From positions 141,086-205,085 of the forward strand of contig NMRB01000512.1 of assembly GCA_002633025.1 (NCBI GenBank): DNA of 64,000 nt, given 5' to 3'. Position numbers and translations under genes: made by a program. This document shows positions 21,711 through 33,100 of this stretch, one piece after another. Positions within the stretch are counted from its first letter, which is position 1. Each line of letters starts with the position of its first letter. The DNA is from Notospermus geniculatus (Eukaryota; Nemertea; Pilidiophora; Heteronemertea; Lineidae). Under the pieces are notes generated by a model. The model saw nothing but the letters and a program-made list of their open reading frames with translations, was not told where the DNA came from and searched no databases.

Positions 21711-23879
21711 ATAGACTCCATGGCTGTTTGGCTGGGAAAGTGACTTTGTATTGAAATCAGAAACCATGACGTCCCGATATTTGTGGGTTTTCATAACAAT
21801 CTTCACTGCGTTGTTGTTGGCCAAGGTCTCAATCTGTACCATCGGCAGTCAGCTTTTACTTTGTTTTAGTGCTGGTCTGGTTTTCACTGGTTACCATGCA
21901 TGGGGGACTTCATGGCCCCCAGCAATCAACGACTTAAACCTGAAAATCTGACCATTGTCTGAGAGAAACAGACCAGGGATTGACACTTCTTTCATTCACA
22001 ACACCATAGCTCACCACGCCAGAAATTCCTTTGACATTTTTATGCAAATGAGCATTATTTGGCCATGTGGAGGGTTCCCTCCCTTGGATGTGTCAAATAG
22101 GGAAGTGAATGAGGAAAATAAACCTAAACTATGACACTAGAGCTCATCTTGTGTCAGTCACATTGTTGTTCCTGACGTGGCCAGTCTTCACGTGGTGAAA
22201 ATTTGGAAATATTTCCCTTATTCTTTGTGTTGCTTGAATTCAGCTTTGCGGTGAGTAATTTTCATTTATGATGTTTGTGAGAATTTGATTTGTGTCTGGC
22301 TTTTGATGTGAGTAAACTTTGTAAGCTCAATGGCGATTTTTCTTCACTTGAATGAATACTTTTTGAATGCAATCTAATTGGCCACCCACACTTTTGGTTC
22401 AATATTCAGCGTGTCATCCTGGATCTAATGCTAGTTTGTAAGCGCAATAGCTCATGTTTAGTTCTTGATCTACAAAATCTGAAAAACTCCATGGATACAC
22501 TTCACCAATACTGGCTGAGACCATCGTTAGGTTTGTATTCAATCTCCACCAATATTATTCACTGTTTTTCTATCTCGACTGTTTCTTCATCAACAGGTAG
22601 CTGTATACAGTAGCTTGGTTACTCATGGTACGGGGAGCTCCTCCATGGCTTGTTCTGAAATAAATGAATCGATCATGCTCGTACATGTAGGCCCTATGTT
22701 GGCAAACGTAATCCCAAGGTGCAGGGTGAATTTCCCCAGATAGCATTTTGGATGCAGAGAAGATCCTACTTCTGCCATTTGTATTTAGCTGTGCCACGTG
22801 TGGTCAGCAAAGACGAGTGAACACCAACTCATCCTTTGACTGACCCCCTACTTCAAATTCCCTGACTAAGTCGGCATCTCACCAACGCCACCTACAGTAC
22901 CCTTCTTGCATCTGTCCATTTCCCTCCTCAGCTGAACTGGTTATATAATTTCTATGCTCAATCAGTCTTTGAGCCATGTATTTTGAACTATCCTCTACAT
23001 CATGTAAAAACTACCAAGGAGGAAGATTTGACCGAGTATGAAAGTATCCAGTAGTGGCCTGCGTGCCTGGTATAAACTTGTAATCCAATGGCAGTGGAAT
23101 TGTGTAAATGGCGAAAATGCTTCCTGGCAACTACGGTGCTAATTTGACATCAGTTTTCAAAATGAATTCACCTGTGGGCGCTATATATAAGAACTTTTCT
23201 CTGATTTAGCAGCGAAATGTTTCTAAACTACAGGTGGAATGAACAGATAGGCTAAACTTAAAACTCGGAAAATGGTTTTGGAAATGCAGCATATGGAGTT
23301 GGTTTCCAATGTAACTTATATGAATACCCCACAGTTTACCAACAAGAAATGTACAAGGTTCTTTAGTTGATTCTAAAGATTTTCCGTGAACGATGGGTGA
23401 TACCGTATACCTGAACTAAAGCGCAGGCTGAACTGATCTCTCGATGACTCACCCAGACACGGCCAAGGCAAATAAATTCTGAAGCCGAGATGGATTTTGA
23501 GAAAGTTTTTTTTCATGATTGTGTACCTGAATTTTACATTTGATGGGATCTCTGCTGAGGCAGTTATTGGCCAATGGAGGAGAAGTCACCTCATCCTGGT
23601 GAAAGAAATGTTGTTGAAGGTGAAAAGGTGACGGTCACAGCGTTGCTAGGCATGAAAGTTCAAGGTCATGCAACTATTGAAAGCTTAGAGGTCAAGGTCA
23701 TGGATACTGCTGAATAGGAGCAGTCAGCCTTGCATATTGCCAACAGATGGCAGCAAAGTTCTAGCGGACGAATATACAGGAAAATCTACGTGATTGCTGC
23801 TCGATCGATAATGACTGGGTCCGCTATATGCATTGAATTGGGCAGTAGTGACACCTATTGGTCAACTCACTGACAGGTC

Positions 23880-24308
23880 CTATTGCATTGGCTGAGGCTG
23901 AGTGATTTTGCTGGACGGATAGTTCATTTGAGCAGCTGTAATCTGGTATAATCCGGTGTAGGAGGGTTTGTTGTTGCTTTTCTTGGCAGGCACTGGTGGT
24001 GGACGGTAGATCCGTACGGTTATGCCATCAGTAAAATGAGTCGAAAGAATGCAAAATGCTGCATTTCTCCCAGTCCCAGTCGAATCGTTTGCTAATACAT
24101 GTAAGTGATACCTGGCTGGAGGGTTGTCGTTCCTGTTGTTGTTATTCTGAAGCAAACCAAACGTTTCTAACCCGTGGCCACGGCGCATCTTCAAATCTTT
24201 TTTCGGTGCTGGAGATCGTTTGAAACATGATTGATTCAAGAATCGCCGGCTTTCTAGTTCATTGCAATGAGTCATGTTCAACCCAATGCATTCTGGGAAA
24301 AACATCAC
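23880..24308 (-). CDS. Possible terminal coding segment, unrecognised
   Basis: An open frame of about 142 codons whose last 45 residues look protein-like (IYRPPPVPAKKSN, then PSYTGLYQITAAQMNY and a Gln/Pro end). I cannot find a good splice acceptor or a family, and no neighbouring exon supports it. It is listed only because the composition differs from random frames nearby. Confidence 0.15.
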   Translation of the reverse strand: MMFFPECIGLNMTHCNELESRRFLNQSCFKRSPAPKKDLKMRRGHGLETFGLLQNNNNRNDNPPARYHLHVLANDSTGTGRNAAFCILSTHFTDGITVRIYRPPPVPAKKSNNKPSYTGLYQITAAQMNYPSSKITQPQPMQ

Positions 24309-25992
24309 ATTCTAATCGGCATTCTCCGCCGCTTGGCGTCTATCGTATTGTTATGTTCGACAGGTGTTTGTCAGTGCTGCCACCTGGGCATAAATATAGG
24401 AACTAGAATCATGATCAACAATGGTTTAGCTCGTCTACCTGGTTCTGCAGTCATGGCCAGTGATGCAAGATCAGTTGTGTTTAGGTCCAATCTATCATCA
24501 ACTTCCTTGTATGCTTGGTGATTTACTGATGGATCCCCCCCACCCATCCACCCACATGCCGATGTCAGGTGGCATTGTTCGTGCAGAATGTATCGCCATC
24601 TTGAGATGCAAAAATTGAACAGTGAGGTATGCTGTAACAAAAAAATGGCATGGAGGAATGGAAGAACAAGGTGCAAAGAATGCGCTGACAACAATGCTGT
24701 CAGGGGGTGGTCTCAGAGGTTGAGAGGTTATCTCAGAGTGTGGGGGGGGGGCATCTCAAAGTGTCAGGCGCAGCTCAGGCATATCAGCAATAGACCTCTG
24801 TCAGAGTCCTTCATGTTTGAAACCTGCAGGAGCTCAATCAGTTGAGCTCCTCAAAGGCTCAAGGAGAGCTGTTCACACTCGTGAAGGAGAGCTGTTCACA
24901 CTTGCGCCTGAACTTGAAGGATGCCGAGGAGCGCAGTCAATCGAGCCCCTCAGCGCTATTTTGCTGGCGCGAGCATGACTGCGCCCGTCTTACGCGAAGC
25001 ACTGCTGTCATGTGCCTGCCGTCAAAGAATGACCAACCTTCACTAGCCAATGGATCGTCCTTATCGGCTGTGTGGTTAGTACCAGCACGGGAAAAGGAAC
25101 TGAGATGTCTTCTAACTGGCTGCATGTTGTTTGTTGCATGGAAAGGTGAAGGAATGTCTACATGTTGTAGGCCTCTCATGTAAGTGTTGGGTGAACTTCA
25201 AGGCCTTTGTTTATCTGTAAAATATGTATAATATGTTGTTGATATTCTGAGGAAGAATGCCAGTGTGAGGGTTTGATGGGTGTTTTACCTTTGTAGCTAA
25301 CCTGTCTGAATAAAAACCCTGCAGGGTGCATTCTTAGTGCTTGTAGAATCACCTGTGAAGGCTGATTATGATAACACAAAAAGTTGATGATTTACGTCAT
25401 TCTGTAATGGAACTATAGCTTATTCCTCAATAGGTGTCACTAGTGGCTAATATTATTGAAATGAAAATGACATCAAGGTCCTGATCAATTTTCTACACAA
25501 AAGGCATCCATTGAATAGGACCTGGGTATGGTGTGCTGCCCTCTATCATAGTTATGATCCCCACTTTGCTCAATTATGTTGAGACACCAATTATCTTCCT
25601 TTTGATAAAAACGTAAAATCAGGCCAATGTCAAACTTGCATCACAGAACTGTGGAGTTCTTGCACCACAGAAGAAGTAAGATTTTGTAAGGGTCACCTTC
25701 CTTCCACCTCTAAGACCACACCCTTCCCAAACCTGCCGCTCCTGTGACCAAGACAAGATGAAATCTCATCCATTCCTCTCAGACATATCAAGCGCCACAT
25801 TTTTTCCAACCTTGCCCCCGGGTATGTTATTGTGTATGTAACAGAATGTGAAACATATGCCTAAAAATTCCTTGGGACAGGGTTACCTAAGGATATTTCA
25901 CTTGTTTATATAACAGGCAAACTATTTTTCGTTGAATGAAGGTGGTTGAATGCTGGGGGAGATATGTGGATTCTTTTAGCTGACTGTTCTTC

Positions 25993-26311
25993 TCACATTA
26001 CAGGCCAAATATTTCTAACGTTTTCTGTAACGATTTCGTGCCATAAACCAATGATATCAACCTCGGAGATAAACGCAACTCTGTGAGTTTGATTTTTTTC
26101 TGATTTCTCTCTCCAATTTTTCCCACCCTGTGTGTGTGTTTGGGTTTCTTGAAGTAGTTGAGGACATGGAGAGCGCCAGCCAGTGTAGAGACGCATCGTT
26201 TTCAGGACATTCTTGTTCTTTTTTGGCTCCAGCGGTGTTGAGGTAGGCTTGATTGCTAAGGATTCGTGTTTCCTGTGATGAGGGGTCCAGTTCTCTTAGC
26301 TCTCCAAACAC
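25993..26311 (-). pseudogene. Broken version of the open frame at 40164-40601
   Basis: The same coding-like sequence as the copy at 40164-40601 is split into two overlapping frames by small indels. Shared words include DPSSQETRILSN and PENDASLHWLALSMSS. Its origin is unknown; it lies in the non-coding region upstream of the first angiomotin exon. Confidence 0.35.
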
Positions 26312-28303
26312 GGGTGTGTGGTCTGTTGTCCAGTGGTTCAGGTTGTGTTTGTGACTTCCCCACTGAGCTTCAATGCATTATACAGTCCATGTATTGTACC
26401 ATTACCATGTTCATTTCTTGGCCAGCATGTACGGCGTATTTCAGTTCACAATGTAACGAACATGTGTAGGTGGTGATAAATAGTGTCTTAGAATCTAATT
26501 GCCGCTTCTTTTGTAATAGATGCGCTATAAAAAAGAAGAAAAAAGGACATGTTTTTTAAAAACTGTAGAAACGTCCGTGTATCTGCCAGCCATGACCTTC
26601 TACCTTTGACCTTTGCTCTGGAATCTCGGGCACATGTCATGAGTGTTAAAGGTACATCTCCTTGTCAATCCCATAACTGTCTATCAGCCATCACATAATA
26701 GTCGTAATCTAACCCAAGATTAGAATGACAGGCCGTTCCCATGTTTCCCCCTCCCCTCCACCTCCCCTCCCATTCATGGATAATATACCCTACATAGTGT
26801 GTCTGATGTTCGGTAACTGAACAGTCCAGTGCCAGAATTCTATCAAATTGGTAGAATTTCACCTTTAAAAGCCAAGTAGCTCTTTTAAGTGTCAAAAACA
26901 ATTGAGTATTGATGACTCAATCACATCCTTGTAGTGGCCTTATTAGGAGTCATGACTTCGTACTATATGAAGTGTACCATATGAAGTTTACTGGTACTAT
27001 AGAAATTAAAACAGTTTGTGGGCCCGCTAGATTATCAGGGGAGCTTTTCTCAACAATTTGTTGAGGTCCTGTCAGGTCTTATGGGGTTTGTTGGTGTCCT
27101 GGCGGGTCTTATGGGGTTAATAACCTTAGTTTTCCCATGATTATGGAATGGAATGCAATGCTTGGTAAGACTGTAATAATCCCACGGGACCATATCAGGT
27201 CAATTACAAAGACATACTACTCAATTTGACAATGGGGATTATGTGACCCAAAAAATGTGGTGGTAGGTCTGTGTACTAAGTATTCTGCATATTTTTGTAA
27301 GGGCCTAAACAATTCGTCTTGCCGTCTCTTCTCATGTGAATAAAACTACTTCCTAGGCATGCCATGCCTGTGGAAGAAAAGCAAAAAGCTAGCAATCCAC
27401 CATTGATTTTCAAGCTGATTTTGCGTTGCGACTTGCTTTGCAACTGGGCACTGGATCTCCGTAGTGAATAACACAGCCATCATATTTCATCAGGTCAAAA
27501 ACCTCTCTATGGCAAAACACCTCGCCGTTGAGATCTGGAACGCACTATAGGGCCTATCAGTGCAAGTAGGCCTACATAATTAGTAAAAACCAATTGTGTA
27601 CACCATACTTGAAAACACTGCACCAGTTGGCATGTCACCGTTTTTTTCTCATTATGGTATTTTTCATCGGTGAATAAGCATGTTGTTGGTGTATTGTTTT
27701 TGGATATTTGATACAATGTTCAATGGTTTATTTCAACTGTTTGTGTGTCACGAGGAGAGAGAGACAGGTCACCATTCTGGTGAAGGACTCAGCCAATGAT
27801 GGTAAGGAATTAGGACCTTGTCGGTATATGTCGTATTCATTCATTGTTCAGTTATGTGAGGAATTCATTCATTGTGTTTCTGAATCTTACAACTGGTGAT
27901 CTTCAACGTGATTTCACTCTCACATTAGAACCAGTATTCTTGATCTCACGGAATGGAGGAACCTGCAAGCTGTCGCCACTTGGAGGCGCTGTGAGCAGTT
28001 GTACCTCTCTGTTTTCAAGGTTTGTCCGTGTGCACTGTGCAGCGGCAGGCATGGATCGGGGGGGGGGGGGNNNNNNNNNNNNNNNNNNNNNNAAAGCCAG
28101 CCCGTGCCCCCTTTATACCTGAATCCTAGTATCCACCCCTGCTGCGCCGAGGATGCGGTGACACAATGTAATAGGTATTGCTTTGCCTTGTGGTGGAGTT
28201 TTCTTTGTCTCCATCAGGGAAACATTTGAGCTTCGTATGACAAACAATGAGGCCATCATTGTCTCCTGTTGATTGGTATCAACCCAAGCTGTCTTGATAC
28301 CAA

Positions 28304-28400
28304 TCATCCTCCCACAGCAGGGCTTTGGTCTCGCTCCTCTTCATACACTCGCACGTGGATGAAGAAGAGCAAGGTAAAAACCCCTGCTGTGGGAGGATGG
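28304..28400. repeat. Imperfect hairpin, about 97 bp
   Basis: CATCCTCCCACAGCAGG and its reverse complement near 28383-28400 form the stem base. GCTCCTCTTCAT and ATGAAGAAGAGC continue the stem toward a loop around CACTCGCACGTG. The second block has the same hairpin at 42404-42500, with compensating-type differences (AGGAGC for AAGAGC). Confidence 0.7.
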
Positions 28401-28642
28401 ATACCAGCTCTCACATTCCATCGGCATGTTTATGTCACCATGGAGTAATCACACATTGTTGACATTGTCAATGTTTGATCATGGATGCCACTGTCATTGT
28501 CCACTCAGACCCTGGTCAGAATCCCAACGCTGGAATGTCTCCTGTTTTCACTGTTCATCTTCTAAAAAATCAGGATTTGGGTTTGAAATGAGAAGAATTT
28601 TGGTAAGGGTGGATCAAGAGGGGGTGGTTGTCTTCTATTACA

Positions 28643-28940
28643 GGGGTTGGTCTACTCAGTGAAAATGACCCCCTGAACCAGCTGTTGTGGTCACATTCCT
28701 TTCGGTCGTTAATGTCACCTTGGTGTCACGAGGCAGAGGTTGCAGGGGTTGGGCTACTCAGTGAAAATGACCCCCTGAACCAGCTGTTGTGGTCACATTC
28801 CTTTCGGTCCTTAATGTCACCTTGGTGTCACGAGGCAGAGGTTACAGGGGTTGGCCTACTCAGTGAAAATGACCCCCTGAACCAGCTGTTGTGGTCACAT
28901 TCCTTTCGGTTGTTAATGTCACCTTGGTGTCACGAGGACC
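28643..28940. repeat. 102-bp tandem repeat, three copies here and one in the second block
   Basis: Units start with GGGGTTGGTCTACTCAGTG at 28643, 28745 and 28847. The period is a multiple of three, which is why a 154-codon frame stays open through them. The second block has one unit at about 42745. I regard the open frame as incidental. Confidence 0.85.
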
Positions 28941-30159
28941 GAGGTCAGAGGTCATTGCTCATTGTTGACAAATCCTCATCCTCATTATGTGTCATATGTT
29001 GGGTATGTCAGGTTTGGTTGTCCATCCTTCACACTCCTTCCTCAAATATGTCACGTATGGAGCATCAATGTCACGTATGGAGCATATTCTGAGAAGTATT
29101 CCTGAGGATTTCTTGTGAAGGCCAACTTTGTAAGTTTGTCGAGACATTCCAATGGTCCTGTCGCCTGATTCAGAGGATCCAGTCAGAACTTGCTGACTTG
29201 CACTCTACTCCCTCAGGTATTGTCATCAGATTTTATCCTCGAATCCGGAAAACTGGATTAGACGATTTTGTAGTCGTTATTTGACCTCATTCAGGGTTTG
29301 ACTCGAATTTTTTATAATGAGGACTTAATCCACCACCTCAATAGGTGTCATTAGTGGTTAAAACTATTGAAATGAAAGTGACATCCAGGTCCTAGTCAAT
29401 TTCCCACACAAAAGGCATCCATTTTATAAGGATGGGATTTGACTCTATAATAGTTATGATCCCCGTTCCCCTGGCGATCAGGGCATTTAAGTTTTATCCC
29501 AGCTGAGAAAATGTTTTGATTCGTGTTATCTTTGAATGTCATTGGATCCTTGGAGTCTGGCGTTGTTGAAAATCAAGAAGAGAATCAAGGTCGGCAGGAA
29601 GAGAAAACACCTGCATTGATGGCATACCTGAGCAGAAGAATTATTAAACATCGGTCAGAGAGAATGTGTGGAATGAGGGATACTGATATGGCTGAGGGCA
29701 GGAATGTTCCCAGACAGGTTGACCCTTAACTTGTATTGTAAGCCAAGTCGTACACTCAATATTCAGCTGAGACTGAAACTTCTCACCTCTACTAAAAAAC
29801 GGTCAGTTGATTTTGAGGCCCTTGGGTGCAAGTAGTCATCACTTGTTTACTGTAGCACATTGAAAGATTGTCTGTTCGCTCTTGTTGATACATGTATTTC
29901 ATTTTGGATGAAGAAAGAGTTGACCGGTACAAAAGCCGGTAGGCCCACAAATGATAGGCCTACAAAAATATTAAACACGTGTAGGCATAGTGCTGTGTCT
30001 TGTCTTGCTTATTTTTCATTTAGGAACCAGTCTTTCAGGGGGAAAGTTTCTGAGCATTTATCCAGATTGGACCTCTTTGTGAGTTGATACATGTAGGGCG
30101 TATATCTTACGTTGCTTGTGTTGTATCTTGCAGGTAACTGAACATTAAGATGCATCAAG

Positions 30160-33100
30160 ATGCAGTATCACAGAGACCCCCCACCCTACCCCGGACACCT
30201 CAAACAACAGCAGCTATACCAACCTGGTGAGTTTTTAACCCTTTCGTTACGTGGGACCCGGTCACCGGGTCATCCAAACCCCCACGAAATTTACGTGGGA
30301 CCTGGTCACCGGGTCCTGTATAATGGCAGGTTTAAGTTAGAACAGATTTTTCTTAAAACAGTTTTGGGATAAAACAGTTTTGAAAATATGGGCCTCCGTA
30401 AGCTGGTGACCATACATGCCAATAACCAAAGGGTTAAATGAATTTGATTCGTTGGTTGCGAGTTGTACCTCCTGGCGATCACAAATGTTAGGCCTACTAT
30501 TGGTATAAACCATTCTCAATGAGTTTGGAGATCAAGTTTTTAGGCAGCCATTTATTTGCCGTCTTTGACCAGAAAAAGTAAGATTGTTCTTATTAAGAAC
30601 AATCTTATTTTTTCTGGTCAAAGACGGCAAAATTGAGTTGAGGTTATTTTCGAAAACAATTCTGACATTGTGATCGTCGACCCAAGGTCAGAATCGGAGG
30701 CACATGGTTACTACCACCAGCTCAGAAATGTCAACTTCCTCAACTCTTGTTTGCGAAATCACCGGAAACTGGCGTTTTGTAGCCTAGGAACGGTTCAATT
30801 GTTAATTAATTTCGAAAATCGAGTCCACTTAAAAACAAGACATACAGAAACAACTGATATGGGAAAAACATCGACTTTTTAGGGATCGTTTTTACATTAA
30901 TCACGATTAATCATAGATTATGTATTTCATATTGGTGACAGAAGTTTTTGCCGTTTGACTTGGGTGAATCTTTGAGATTGTGCAGGCATGGATCTGACCT
31001 CATTATGATAACGATTTCTGGCTGTGATTATGAACATTATTTTATGACATGAAAAACATTGAGGGTTGTCAGAATGGTAAAGTGGGAACAGTGATGCCTG
31101 TCACCTCTGATGTAGTGGATCCAAGTCCTGTTCACAGCGGCGGGTGTAGTGGAAACAGCGATGCCCGTCACCTCTCACATACATGGGTCCAAGCCCTGTT
31201 CAGAGTGGTGGAGATCGATGCCTGTTACATGAAGGTCGCGGGTTCAAGACCCAATCAAACATTTCTCAGATTTTGATGTTTTTCTCACCATTTCAGGATT
31301 TCGCCAGAGTTACTCTGGTAGTGAAGCAAGCACTGATGTGTCCATGTCCTCAACTGAAAATCTAAGTCTACAAGCACGTCAAGACCCCCAAGGTGAAGAA
31401 ACGAATCAGCTATCACATCAACTGGAATATGTTCAACTTGACAGCAACAGCATCCTGGCACGTTTGGGTATGCCTGCTGTCGAGGTCAAGTCGCCAAATT
31501 CAGGAACGTTCTACGTCACGGGCAGTATGCAGCAGCCGAATGTCATGAAGTCGTACATTTTAAACAATCAACAAAACTCACCCACCCCGGTGCGTTCGCA
31601 TCAATTTCTGGATGCGCCCTCTTTTTGTGCTAGTCAGAAACTTGCTCATCTTTACAAGTGTGTAGAAAAGAATCAGGGTCAGCAGCAGCAGAATCAAAAC
31701 TTAGTTCAACCCAACTATCATAACGATCAACAGTTGGTAACCAACGGTTACAATAACTGCTCGTTACCGGCGACAACGTCGTGTATAACCACTGTCCCGG
31801 ATTTCTCATATTTACCGCCTCCGCCGGAATATCCTGGACATAAACAGTTAACGTCAGAACAAGTGGACCGGTTACGACGGTCCTATGAACTCTTGTATGG
31901 GGAAAAGAGCCAGAATTCATCCACGTCCTCAACACGGTCTCAGCCAGATTTAACGCGAGTCTCGGAAGGTCAAGGTCAAGGTCACGCCATCAAATTGGTC
32001 AACATTGGACAAAGTGAGGAGGATACGAGTTTTGATGAGAAGGAATTGGATCAGTCCAAAGGGTGAGTGCAGCTGACGACATCTTCCCACGATAATGTTC
32101 TTAATGACGAACCTGCAGAACTAATGCTACTAGGAGGCGCTGTGGGTGGTTGTACCTTTCTTTTCGATATTTCGTCCCTGTTCCGCCGCGTCAAGGACAA
32201 ATTGATGCGACGTCATTGCGTTGCTTTGCTCTATTTTCGACGTGCTCGCTACAACCACCCGCAGCGCCGACCTGTCGGGATAAGAAGCCATGTGGGTTCC
32301 TTATTTGACAAAATTTGTGGAACTGTTTGGTCGAACACCCTTTTATCATGGGCTTTATAGATGCCTTTCTTTCGATTTCAGAACCTCAACAAACACAAGC
32401 ACAAGTACAATAAGCAAGAAACCTCCCTCCAATATTGACCACGTCTTCGTGGCCGCCAGGGCGTCACAACTTGTGGAACGATTGTCAGATGAAAACAAAG
32501 CATTACGGGAAGAACTTGATGGATATTATAAGAAGGTCTCAAAGTTACAAAAGGTAGGGGAATGTGTGTGCTGCCCTCTATTGCATGCAGAATGGCTCTA
32601 CTGGGAATTGAACCCACAGCATCCAGAGGTGAGTGGTGCATCTGGTGTCACTGCACCACTGGGGATGCTCTCCACACTCCTGCAGTTTAGGGCAAGCAAA
32701 TTTTGCTGCCTTGCCGCCACAGGTCATTGATGAAAACCTCTTTGGCGTATTCCCAATAAGTGTGAGTTATGGCAGGGAATCCCATTAAAATTGGAGTATC
32801 ATTTTGATATCTCTTGAGTCCTATCTTGTCTCTTCACCTAAAGTCATCAGTCACATTCTTGACTTGTCACTGAGGAATTTATAAGAACACTTGACCTGGA
32901 GTCCCTGAAAAACGCCACGTCTTTGTATCAAAATTAGCCGGAATGTAGCGACTGTTATGTGACCCATGTCGTATTGTCTTGAAGATGGAGGAGATATCCC
33001 AAGGGTTGTCCACCTGACAGGGTTTCCGCCAGGATTGTCGAGGGGGAGGGGAGAGAAAAATTCAAAAAAAAAAAATTTTCCAAAAAAAATTTCGGATTTT

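Larger units (their letters stand above)
17301..25214. other. Gene-poor interval
   Basis: About 8 kb without a gene I can support. It contains a 25-bp tandem repeat (17661-17755), a C-run (18051-18063), a direct duplication around an N (18396-19665), a perfect-ended small MITE (19103-19235), a compound inverted-ended element (21333-21710), and scattered TAGGCCTA words. Two minus-strand open frames (20098-20367 and 23880-24308) have protein-like composition but no recognised family. Confidence 0.5.

Noticed and set aside
27708-27899. Possible upstream AMOT exon (RRERQVTILVKDSANDG before GTAAGG)
   Set aside because: The frame looks coding and is kept at 41832-42023, but there is no convincing splice acceptor and it was not linked to a known AMOT N-terminus.
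28628-29092. 154-codon open frame with internal 34-residue repeats
   Set aside because: It is produced by three copies of a 102-bp repeat; the other block has one copy and no such frame. It does not fit the AMOT exons.
31074-31255. Functional tRNA-Asp genes
   Set aside because: A/B-box and anticodon-like blocks exist, but acceptor stems do not pair and the units are fused; kept only as a SINE-like repeat.
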